Assembly (NCBI RefSeq): GCF_014646115.1
Contig: NZ_BMMV01000005.1
Span: 1-64,000 of the forward strand
Length of the DNA stretch: 64,000 bases
DNA from: Streptomyces camponoticapitis
GTDB lineage: Bacteria; Actinomycetota; Actinomycetes; Streptomycetales; Streptomycetaceae
Direction: 5' to 3'
A program made the position numbers and the translations under genes. The notes under the pieces are model-generated. The model was not told the origin of the DNA and searched no databases. It saw nothing but the letters and a program-made list of their open reading frames with translations. Position 1 is the stretch's first letter; the number at the start of each line of letters is the position of its first letter. This document shows, piece by piece, positions 56,581 through 64,000 of the stretch.

Positions 56581-58040
56581 CCACCGACGAGAACGAGAAC
56601 TCCGGGACTCCGGAGGGGCGTCGACCGGACCCTTCGCACGGGCACCCGCAGGGACGCGGCGCCTGGCAGCCGATCCCGCAGGGCGGCGAGTACGACGCCG
56701 AGGCGACCGCCTTCGTCCAACTGCCGCCCGAGGACAGGGCGGACGCGCCGCTCGCCGCACGCGGGCACGGGTACGTACCGCCGACGATCGACCAGCGGCA
56801 GCCGGACGGGGGCGTCGGACCCGCGGGTCCGGCCGCCGCCGGGCAGTGGGCGGCGCGGACCCCGCAGGCGCAGCCCGATCCGTACGGCTACGGGTCGGGC
56901 CACGGGCAGTCTCAGGGGTACGGCGCGAGCCAGGCCGCCGGGCCGGACGCGCCGCGCGATCCGCAGGCGACCGGGCAGTGGTCCTTCGCCGACGGCGCCG
57001 CCGACTCCCGTACGGAGCCTGGACCGGGGGCTCCGCCGGGGCCCACCGGCCAGTGGGTGATCCCGGTCATCGGTGAGGAGCTTCCCGACGAATCGGGCGA
57101 GTTCACCACCTCGATGCCGACCACGTCGCAGTGGTCGGGCGGTGCGCCGCCGGCCACACTTCCGGGAGGTGCGCGCGCTCCGTGGGCGCCCGAACCGGAA
57201 CCGGTTCCGGAGCCCGTGGCTGAGCAGCTGCCCGAGGCCGTCGACGTACCGGAAACCGCCGTGCCCGCGCCCCCGCACGAGCACGAGGCGGAAGGCGAGC
57301 CCGAGCCCGAGCCCGACCCATCGGCCGGGGTCACCGGGGCCGAAGCCGTACCGGAATCGGAAGCGGAACTCGCGCCCGAGCCCGCGGGCGACCTCGAGCA
57401 GGCTCCGGAGCCCGAACCCGAACCGGCCCCCCTCACCAGCAGCAACGACAGCGCGGAACACCCCGCCAACTCCTACGTCCTGCGCGTCAACGGCGGCGAC
57501 CGCCCCGTCACGGACGCCTGGATCGGCGAGTCCCTGCTCTACGTCCTGCGCGAGCGCCTCGGCCTCGCCGGCGCCAAGGACGGCTGCTCACAGGGCGAGT
57601 GCGGCGCCTGCAACGTCCAGGTCGACGGCCGTCTCGTCGCCTCCTGCCTCGTCCCGGCGGCCACGGCGGCCGGCTCCGAGGTCCGTACGGTCGAGGGCCT
57701 GGCCTCCGACGGCGAACCGTCCGACGTGCAGCGCGCGCTGGCCAACTGCGGCGCCGTGCAGTGCGGTTTCTGCATCCCCGGCATGGCCATGACCGTCCAC
57801 GACCTCCTCGAAGGCAACCACGACCCCAGCGAGCTGGAGACCCGCCAGGCGCTGTGCGGCAACCTCTGCCGCTGCTCCGGCTACCGGGGCGTGCTCGACG
57901 CCGTCGGCGAGGTCGTCGCCGAACGCGCGGCGAGCGCCGAGGCCGCCGCCGACGAGGCCCGTATCCCGCACCAGGCACCACCGGGCGCCGGCGGCGCCCA
58001 CCCCGCACCTCTCGACCCGCACGACGGAGGCATGGCGTGA
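56577..58040 (+). CDS. 2Fe-2S subunit with a long disordered N-terminal extension
   Basis: A 487-residue protein. The canonical CoxS-type domain occupies about residues 305-470: GCSQGECGACNVQVDG with a plant-type 2Fe-2S site, then CGAVQCGFCIPGMAM and CGNLCRCSGY for the second cluster. Family members are about 160-180 residues; here some 300 residues rich in Pro, Gly, Glu and Gln precede it (for example PEPEPEPAP runs), probably disordered. The two flanking subunits overlap it by four bases. Confidence 0.88.
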   Translation: MTTDENENSGTPEGRRPDPSHGHPQGRGAWQPIPQGGEYDAEATAFVQLPPEDRADAPLAARGHGYVPPTIDQRQPDGGVGPAGPAAAGQWAARTPQAQPDPYGYGSGHGQSQGYGASQAAGPDAPRDPQATGQWSFADGAADSRTEPGPGAPPGPTGQWVIPVIGEELPDESGEFTTSMPTTSQWSGGAPPATLPGGARAPWAPEPEPVPEPVAEQLPEAVDVPETAVPAPPHEHEAEGEPEPEPDPSAGVTGAEAVPESEAELAPEPAGDLEQAPEPEPEPAPLTSSNDSAEHPANSYVLRVNGGDRPVTDAWIGESLLYVLRERLGLAGAKDGCSQGECGACNVQVDGRLVASCLVPAATAAGSEVRTVEGLASDGEPSDVQRALANCGAVQCGFCIPGMAMTVHDLLEGNHDPSELETRQALCGNLCRCSGYRGVLDAVGEVVAERAASAEAAADEARIPHQAPPGAGGAHPAPLDPHDGGMA

Positions 58041-60346
58041 GCAACGACGCGGCCACCGAGACCCAGGCACTCGACGGCCCCCAGCAGGAGCCGCCCGCGC
58101 TGGGTCTCGGCGCTTCTCTTCCTCCGGCCGACGCCCGCGCCAAGACCGAGGGCACGTTCCCGTACGCCGCCGACCTCTGGGCCGAGGGCCTGCTCTGGGC
58201 GGCTCTGCTGCGCTCACCGCACCCGCACGCGCGCATCCTGTCGATCGACACGTCTGCCGCCTCCGAAATGCCGGGCGTACGGGCCGTGGTGACCCATCTC
58301 GACGTGCTCGGCGACCCCTCCTACGGCCGGCTCGTCGCCGACCGTCCCGTCTTCGCCTCCGAGATCGTGCGTCACCACGGCGAGGCCATCGCCGCCGTCG
58401 CGGCGGACCACCCCGACACCGCGCGTATGGCCGCCGCCGCCATCGCCGTCGAGTACGAGGTCCTCGACCCGGTCACCGATCCGGAGAAGGCCTTCGAGGC
58501 CGAGCCGCTGCACCCCGACGGCAATCTGATCCGCCACATCCCGCTGCGCTACGGCGACCCCGACCTCATGGGCGAGGTGGTCGTCGAGGGCCTGTACCGC
58601 ATCGGCCGCCAGGACCCGGCCCCCATCGGCGCCGAGGCCGGACTCGCCGTACCGCGTCCCGACGGCGGAGTGGAGATCTACACCGGCTCCACCGACCCGC
58701 ACACCGACCGCGATCTGGCCGCCGCCTGCTTCGGCCTCGAACCCGACCAGGTGAGGGTCGTCGTCACCGGTGTCCCCGGCGCCACCGGCGACCGCGAGGA
58801 CCCCGGCTTCCAGATCCCGCTCGGCCTGCTCGCGCTGCAGACCGGCTGCCCGGTGAAGCTGGCCGCGACCCGCGAGGAGTCCTTCCTCGGCCACGCCCAC
58901 CGGCACCCGACGCTGCTGCGCTACCGGCACCACGCCGACAGCGAGGGCCGGCTCGTCAAGGTCGAGGCGCAGATCCTCCTCGACGCGGGCGCGTACGCGG
59001 ACGCGTCGTCCGAATCCCTCGCGGCGGCTGTGGCGTTCGCCTGCGGGCCGTACATCGTCCCGCACGCCTTCATCGAAGGCTGGGCCGTACGCACCAACAA
59101 CCCGCCCTCCGGTCATGTCAGGGGCGAGGGCGCGATGCAGGTCTGCGCCGCTTACGAGGGCCAGATGGACAAGCTGGCCGCCAAGCTCGGCATCGACCCG
59201 GCCGAACTGCGCCTGCGCAACGTGCTGGCGACCGGCGACATCCTGCCCACCGGGCAGACCGTGACCTGCCCGGCCCCCGTCGCCGAACTGCTGCGCGCCG
59301 TACGCGACTTCCCTCTCCCCGCGCTTCCCAAGGACATCCCCGAGTCGTCCTGGCTGCTGCCGGGCGGCCCGGAGGGCGCGGGCGAGCCCGGCGCCGTGCG
59401 CCGAGGTGTCGGCTACGCGCTGGGCATGGTCCACATGCTCGGCGCCGAGGGCGCCGACGAGGTCTCCACGGCCACGGTCAAGGTCCACGACGGCGTCGCC
59501 ACGGTCATCTGCGCGGCCGTCGAGACCGGCCAGGGCTTCTCCACCCTCGCCCGCCAGATCGTCCAGGAGACGCTCGGCATCGAGGAGGTGCACGTGGCGT
59601 CGGTCGACACCGACCAGCCCCCGGCGGGCCCCGCGACGCACGGCCGGCACACCTGGGTCTCGGGCGGCGCGGTCGAACGGGCGGCGAAGATGGTCCGTAC
59701 GCAGCTCCTCCAGCCGCTGGCGCACCAGTTCGGCATGTCGACGGAGCTGCTCCAGATCACCGACGGCAAGATCACCTCCTACGACGGGGTGCTGTCGACC
59801 ACCGTCACCGAGGCGATGGACGGCAAGGAACTGTGGGCCACGGCCCAGTGCCGCCCGCACCCGACCGAGCCGCTGGACGAGGCGGGCCAGGGCGACGCGT
59901 TCGTGGGACTCGCGTTCTGCGCGATCCGCGCCGTCGTGGACGTCGACATCGAGCTGGGCTCGATCCGCGTCGTGGAGATGGCGGTCGCGCAGGACGTCGG
60001 CCGGGTCCTCAACCCGGCGCAGCTCGCGACCCGTATCGAGGCGGGTGTCACCCAGGGCATCGGTACGGCGCTGACGGAGAACCTCCGTACGACCCGGGGT
60101 CTGGTACGCCGTCCCGACCTCACCGGCTACGCCCTGCCGACGTCCCTGGACGCGGCGGACATCCGTATCGTCAAACTGGTCGAGGAGCGGGACGTGGTGG
60201 CCCCGTTCGGGGCGAAGCCCGCGAGCGCGGTGCCGGTCGTGACGTCCCCGGCGGCGGTCGCGGCGGCGGTGCGCGCGGCGACGGGCCGGCCGGTCAACCG
60301 GCTGCCGATCAGGCCGCAGTCCGCCGTGGTGACGGCAGGCGCGTAG
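58037..60346 (+). CDS. Molybdopterin subunit of xanthine-dehydrogenase-like enzyme, missing key motifs
   Basis: A 769-residue large subunit (CoxL/XdhA family): [31 protein letters not shown] and [18 protein letters not shown] are conserved blocks. However, the cofactor loop usually GGGFGGK reads [10 protein letters not shown], and the GAKGVGE motif with the catalytic Glu reads [11 protein letters not shown]. So normal hydroxylase chemistry is doubtful; it may act differently or be structural. GTG at 58037 overlaps the upstream stop. Confidence 0.85.
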   Translation: MSNDAATETQALDGPQQEPPALGLGASLPPADARAKTEGTFPYAADLWAEGLLWAALLRSPHPHARILSIDTSAASEMPGVRAVVTHLDVLGDPSYGRLVADRPVFASEIVRHHGEAIAAVAADHPDTARMAAAAIAVEYEVLDPVTDPEKAFEAEPLHPDGNLIRHIPLRYGDPDLMGEVVVEGLYRIGRQDPAPIGAEAGLAVPRPDGGVEIYTGSTDPHTDRDLAAACFGLEPDQVRVVVTGVPGATGDREDPGFQIPLGLLALQTGCPVKLAATREESFLGHAHRHPTLLRYRHHADSEGRLVKVEAQILLDAGAYADASSESLAAAVAFACGPYIVPHAFIEGWAVRTNNPPSGHVRGEGAMQVCAAYEGQMDKLAAKLGIDPAELRLRNVLATGDILPTGQTVTCPAPVAELLRAVRDFPLPALPKDIPESSWLLPGGPEGAGEPGAVRRGVGYALGMVHMLGAEGADEVSTATVKVHDGVATVICAAVETGQGFSTLARQIVQETLGIEEVHVASVDTDQPPAGPATHGRHTWVSGGAVERAAKMVRTQLLQPLAHQFGMSTELLQITDGKITSYDGVLSTTVTEAMDGKELWATAQCRPHPTEPLDEAGQGDAFVGLAFCAIRAVVDVDIELGSIRVVEMAVAQDVGRVLNPAQLATRIEAGVTQGIGTALTENLRTTRGLVRRPDLTGYALPTSLDAADIRIVKLVEERDVVAPFGAKPASAVPVVTSPAAVAAAVRAATGRPVNRLPIRPQSAVVTAGA

Positions 60347-60358
60347 CGCTCCGGACGA

Positions 60359-60615
60359 CGGGACGGGGGCGCGCGCCCTCGCCCGTACCGGCGACCGCCC
60401 GGCGTTCGACCGGCTGGTGGGACCGTACCGGCGCGAACTCCACGTGCATGCTCACCGGATGCTCGGCTCGTTCCACGACGCGGACGACGTGGTCCAGGAG
60501 ACGCTCCCGCGCGCCTGGCGTGCGCTGGACCGCCGTCGTGCTGCGCGACGTACTGGACTTCCCGGCGCGTGAGGCGGCGGAGGTCCTCGACACGACGGTG
60601 CCGGGACCAGCGTGA
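60359..60615 (+). pseudogene. ECF sigma factor remnant
   Basis: The frame [40 protein letters not shown] (with AHRMLGSF) is sigma region 2, but after WRALDRRR it jumps frame straight to [20 protein letters not shown], which is region 4, ending VPGPA. Some hundreds of bases between the regions are deleted. It follows the molybdopterin gene by about 15 bases. Confidence 0.75.
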
Positions 60616-60675
60616 CGGTCGGCGCGAGCCTCGACCGAATGAACGGGACGCGCCGAAGTGACAGGACGGAGAAGA

Positions 60676-60746
60676 GGCCGTGGCGGGAATCGAACCCACG
60701 TAACTCGATTTGCAGTCGAGCCCCTGAACCACTCGGGCACACGGCC
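60676..60746 (-). tRNA. tRNA-Cys (GCA)
   Basis: The sense strand starts GGCCGTG and ends CACGGCC (7-bp acceptor). The anticodon loop CTGCAAA carries GCA, and GGTTCGATTCC is the T loop. CCA is not encoded. It is the only tRNA in the window. Confidence 0.95.
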
Positions 60747-60937
60747 GTGCGTACTTGTGACTCGACCGTAAGCGGGTCGGTGCCCGGCCCTCAAGGGAGC
60801 CGGGCACCCCGCAACGCGACTGCCACACGCCGTTCACGAGCGGCGGCCGGCGGGATCCGGGGCGTACGTCGAAGGGACCAGGCCGGCCGGGACCAGCGAC
60901 AGGTTTCAACCGATGCCATGCCCCTTACCCTTTGCCC

Positions 60938-62395
60938 ATGACCGCCCTGGAACCGAACGACGCCGGCATCGCCGCCGAAGCCGCCCCGCTGCCCGGCCCC
61001 CTCCACTCGCGCCAGGACGGCATCCTCGGCAGGACCCACCGGGCGCTCAGCGTCGGCATTGTCTGCGTCGTCCTGCTGATCGCCTTCGAGGCCACGGCGG
61101 TCGGCACGGCGATGCCGGTCGCCGCGCGCGAGTTGCGGGGCGTCTCGCTGTACGCGTTCGCCTTCTCCGCGTACTTCACCACCAGCCTCTTCGCGATGGT
61201 GCTCTCCGGGCAGTGGGCGGACCGCAGTGGCCCGCTCCGGCCGCTCGTCACCGGGATCAGCGCCTTCGCGGCCGGACTGCTGCTCTCCGGCACGGCGGGC
61301 GCCATGTGGCTCTTCATCGTGGGCCGGGCGGTCCAGGGTCTCGGCGGCGGGCTGGTGATCGTCGCGCTGTACGTGGTGGTCAGCCGCGCCTACCCGGAGC
61401 GGCTGCGGCCCGCGATCATGGCGGCGTTCGCCGCGAGTTGGGTGGTCCCCTCGGTGGTCGGCCCGCTCGCCTCCGGCACGGTCACCGAACACCTGGGCTG
61501 GCGCTGGGTGTTCGTCGGCATCCCCGTGCTGGTGGTGCTGCCGCTGGCGACCGCGCTGCCCGCGATACGCAAGATGGCGAGCGGCCCCGCCGACCCCTCC
61601 GGGCCGGTACCGGCCTTCGACAGGACCCGGATCCGGCTGGCGCTGGCGATCTCGCTCGGCGCGGGTCTGCTCCAGTACGCGGGCCAGGACCTGAACTGGT
61701 GGTCGCTGCTGCCCGGCGCGGCCGGCGCCGCCCTGATCGTGCCCGCCGTCCTCGGCCTGCTGCCGCGCGGCACCTACCGAGCCGCCCGCGGCATGCCGTC
61801 GGTCGTCCTGCTGCGCGGCGTCGCGGCGGGCTCCTTCATCGCGGCGGAGAGCTTCGTCCCCCTGATGCTCGTCACCCAGCGGGGGCTGTCCCCGACGCTG
61901 GCGGGCCTCTCACTGGCCGTCGGCGGCGCGACGTGGGCGCTCGGTTCGTACATCCAGTCCCGCCCCCGCATGGAGCCGCACCGCGAACGGCTGCTGATGG
62001 GCGGCATGGTGCTGGTCGCGGCGGCCATCGCCGCCGCGCCGAGCGTGCTGATCGAGTCGGTCCCGGTCTGGATCGTGGGCGTCGCCTGGGCGGTCGGCTG
62101 CCTCGGCATGGGCGCGGTCATCGCGTCGACGAGCGTGCTGCTGCTGAAGCTCTCCCCTCCTGAGGAGGCGGGCACCAACTCCGCTGCGCTCCAGATCTCC
62201 GACGGCCTCTCGAACGTCCTGCTGCTCTCGGCTGGCGGCGCGGCGTTCGCGGCCCTGGGCGGCGGCGCGGTGGGCACCCACACCCTCTCCACCCCGACCG
62301 CCTCCCACCCGGCGGCCTTCGCGGCGGTGTTCCTCCCGATGGCGGCGGTGGCACTGGCGGGGGTCTGGGTGGCGACGCGGGTACGGACGCGGTAG
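60938..62395 (+). CDS. MFS transporter (drug efflux type)
   Basis: A 485-residue membrane permease with about 14 helices, DHA2-like: ALSVGIVCVVLLIAFEATAV, SGQWADRSGPLRPLV (motif A), FIVGRAVQGLGGGLVIVALY (motif B region), PSVVGPLASGTVTEHLGWRW (motif C). Substrate unknown. TACCCT (60926-60931) lies six bases before the ATG, so the mRNA is probably leaderless. Confidence 0.9.
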   Translation: MTALEPNDAGIAAEAAPLPGPLHSRQDGILGRTHRALSVGIVCVVLLIAFEATAVGTAMPVAARELRGVSLYAFAFSAYFTTSLFAMVLSGQWADRSGPLRPLVTGISAFAAGLLLSGTAGAMWLFIVGRAVQGLGGGLVIVALYVVVSRAYPERLRPAIMAAFAASWVVPSVVGPLASGTVTEHLGWRWVFVGIPVLVVLPLATALPAIRKMASGPADPSGPVPAFDRTRIRLALAISLGAGLLQYAGQDLNWWSLLPGAAGAALIVPAVLGLLPRGTYRAARGMPSVVLLRGVAAGSFIAAESFVPLMLVTQRGLSPTLAGLSLAVGGATWALGSYIQSRPRMEPHRERLLMGGMVLVAAAIAAAPSVLIESVPVWIVGVAWAVGCLGMGAVIASTSVLLLKLSPPEEAGTNSAALQISDGLSNVLLLSAGGAAFAALGGGAVGTHTLSTPTASHPAAFAAVFLPMAAVALAGVWVATRVRTR

Positions 62396-62613
62396 CCGTC
62401 CCCTGACGGGCGAAAGGCCCCTGGAACGCCAGGTACTCGGGTGCCACGCGCGGTCCGGAGGCGTGTCCGCCCGGATCGGACGCACGAGCGGATGTGATCC
62501 CTCTCCCACCCGGTGGGGGAGGTGTTCGTACGAGGATCGGGCCGGGCCGCCGGTAGGGTGGCCCGGTTGTCGTATCTGAGCCCGAGTAACCGAGCGTCCG
62601 CGAAGCGGAGACC

Positions 62614-64000
62614 GTGACTACTACCGCCTCCCACCACCTCTCACCCGCCTTTCCCGGCCGCGCCCCCTGGGGCACGGCCAACAAGCTCCGCGCCTGGCAG
62701 GAGAAGGCGCTGGAGCGCTATCTCCAGGAGCAGCCGCGTGACTTCCTCGCCGTCGCGACCCCCGGCGCCGGGAAGACCACCTTCGCGCTGACCCTCGCGT
62801 CCTGGCTGCTGCACCACCATGTCGTACAGCAGGTCACCGTCGTCGCGCCCACCGAGCATCTGAAGAAGCAGTGGGCGGACGCCGCCGCGCGGATAGGGAT
62901 CAAGCTCGACCCGGAGTACAGCGCCGGACCGCTGAGCAAGGAGTACCACGGCGTCGCCGTGACGTACGCGGGCGTCGGCGTGCGCCCCATGCTCCACCGC
63001 AACCGCTGCGAGCAGCGCAAGACCCTGGTGATCCTCGACGAGATCCACCACGCCGGTGACTCCAAGTCCTGGGGCGAGGCGTGTCTTGAGGCCTTCGAGC
63101 CCGCCGCCAGGCGCCTCGCGCTGACCGGTACGCCCTTCAGGTCGGACACCAACCCCATCCCGTTCGTGGCGTACGAGGAGGGCCAGGACGGCATCCGCCG
63201 CTCCTCCGCCGACTACACCTACGGCTACGGCAACGCGCTCGGCGACGGCGTCGTGCGCCCCGTCATCTTCCTCAGCTACAGCGGCAACATGCGCTGGCGC
63301 ACCAAGGCCGGTGACGAGGTCGCCGCCAAGCTCGGCGAGCCGATGACCAAGGACGCGATCTCGCAGGCGTGGCGCACCGCGCTCGACCCGCGCGGCGACT
63401 GGATGCCCAATGTGCTGCGCGCCGCCGACCAGCGGCTCACCGAGGTGCGCAAGTCCATCCCGGACGCCGGCGGTCTGGTCATCGCCACCGACCAGGACCA
63501 GGCCCGCGCGTACGCCAAGCTCATCCGCGAGATCACCGGTGCGAAGGCGACCGTCGTGCTCTCCGACGAGGCCGCGGCCTCGCGGCGCATCGACGACTTC
63601 AGCGCGAGCGACGAGCGCTGGATGGTCGCCGTCCGCATGGTGTCGGAAGGCGTCGACGTGCCGCGCCTCGCCGTCGGCGTGTACGCCACCACCATCTCCA
63701 CGCCCCTGTTCTTCGCCCAGGCCGTCGGCCGTTTCGTCCGCTCCCGGCGGCGTGGCGAGACCGCGTCCGTCTTCCTGCCCACCATCCCCGGCCTCCTCGG
63801 CTTCGCCAACGAGATGGAGCTGGAGCGCGACCACGTCCTCGACAAGCCCAAGAAGGAGGGCGAGGAGGACCCGTACGCCGAGTCCGAGAAGGAGATGGCG
63901 GAGGCCGAGCGCGAACTCGACGAGGACACCGGCGAGCAGGACATGCTGCCCTTCGAGGCGCTGGAGTCCGACGCGGTCTTCGACCGGGTGCTGTACGACG
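62614..64000 (+). CDS. DEAD/DEAH-box helicase (3' end beyond window)
   Basis: Open to the window edge from a GTG at 62614 (GGAG upstream); 462 residues visible. Superfamily 2 motifs: AVATPGAGKTTFA (Walker A), LVILDEIHHAGDS (DEIH), ALTGTPFRSD (III), AVRMVSEGVDVPRLAV (V), FAQAVGRFVRSRRRGE (VI), followed by a charged acidic section. It resembles restriction-type and repair helicases; function not clear. Confidence 0.88.
   Translation, partial: MTTTASHHLSPAFPGRAPWGTANKLRAWQEKALERYLQEQPRDFLAVATPGAGKTTFALTLASWLLHHHVVQQVTVVAPTEHLKKQWADAAARIGIKLDPEYSAGPLSKEYHGVAVTYAGVGVRPMLHRNRCEQRKTLVILDEIHHAGDSKSWGEACLEAFEPAARRLALTGTPFRSDTNPIPFVAYEEGQDGIRRSSADYTYGYGNALGDGVVRPVIFLSYSGNMRWRTKAGDEVAAKLGEPMTKDAISQAWRTALDPRGDWMPNVLRAADQRLTEVRKSIPDAGGLVIATDQDQARAYAKLIREITGAKATVVLSDEAAASRRIDDFSASDERWMVAVRMVSEGVDVPRLAVGVYATTISTPLFFAQAVGRFVRSRRRGETASVFLPTIPGLLGFANEMELERDHVLDKPKKEGEEDPYAESEKEMAEAERELDEDTGEQDMLPFEALESDAVFDRVLYD

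Noticed and set aside
54214..56760. 848-codon minus-strand ORF opposite the hexosaminidase and FAD subunit
   Set aside because: Spans two well-supported plus-strand genes and shows shadow composition.
60676..60746. tRNA-Cys as the prophage attachment site
   Set aside because: It lies 12 kb from the integrase beyond intact host genes, with no duplicated segment visible in the window.
1..64000. CRISPR arrays, insertion sequences, rRNA genes, lysis genes
   Set aside because: No regularly spaced long repeats, transposase, rRNA, holin or separate endolysin gene was seen; lysis genes probably lie left of the window.

Overview
The window is a high-GC actinobacterial chromosome segment, almost certainly Streptomyces. 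The evidence is the gene set malic enzyme, HU, MurA, YqgE/AlgH, DUF3039 protein, GH20 hexosaminidase and a three-subunit molybdenum hydroxylase, strong GC bias at third codon positions, GTG starts, leaderless-type promoters and two rare TTA codons. Positions 1 to about 48.6 kb are an integrated temperate siphovirus whose left end lies outside the window; positions 48.8 to 64 kb are host chromosome.

Prophage structural module (1-15.7 kb, read on the minus strand): terminase small and large subunits, portal with a fused MuF-like tail, HK97-type protease and major capsid protein, head-tail connectors, major tail protein, tail assembly chaperone pair with a -1 frameshift, and the tape measure protein, cut by the window edge. 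An HNH nuclease beside the terminase suggests a cos-type packager. One small plus-strand gene is embedded in this block.

Accessory and transfer-like module (15.8-28.9 kb): DUF6221-type proteins, a methyltransferase, a DUF6919 protein, a basic Cys-rich DnaJ-zinc-finger-like protein, an FtsK/SpoIIIE-family (TraB-like) ATPase, a coiled-coil four-helix membrane protein like SpdB/DUF2637, small membrane and coiled-coil proteins, then a plus-strand GntR/UTRA (KorSA-like) regulator, a DUF6907 protein and a winged-helix protein. This is the gene complement of an actinomycete integrative conjugative element inside a phage genome. Next to the FtsK gene lie two opposed arrays of 11-bp-phased repeats, the most striking non-coding structure in the window.

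DNA metabolism and regulation (28.9-48.6 kb): two C5-cytosine methyltransferases, a PD-(D/E)XK nuclease, DnaB helicase, an initiator gene carrying palindromic iterons (probable origin), SLOG protein, RecT, YqaJ-type exonuclease, a phage sliding clamp with an adjacent small protein bearing clamp-binding-like motifs, many small overlapping ORFs, an excisionase-like protein, divergent Cro-like and XRE repressor genes with shared operators, and a tyrosine integrase at the right end.

Host region (48.8-64 kb): malic enzyme, hup, murA, yqgE, DUF3039 gene, GH20 hexosaminidase with a DasR-like operator, the xanthine-dehydrogenase-like operon, a deleted ECF sigma gene, tRNA-Cys, an MFS transporter and the start of a DEAD/DEAH helicase.
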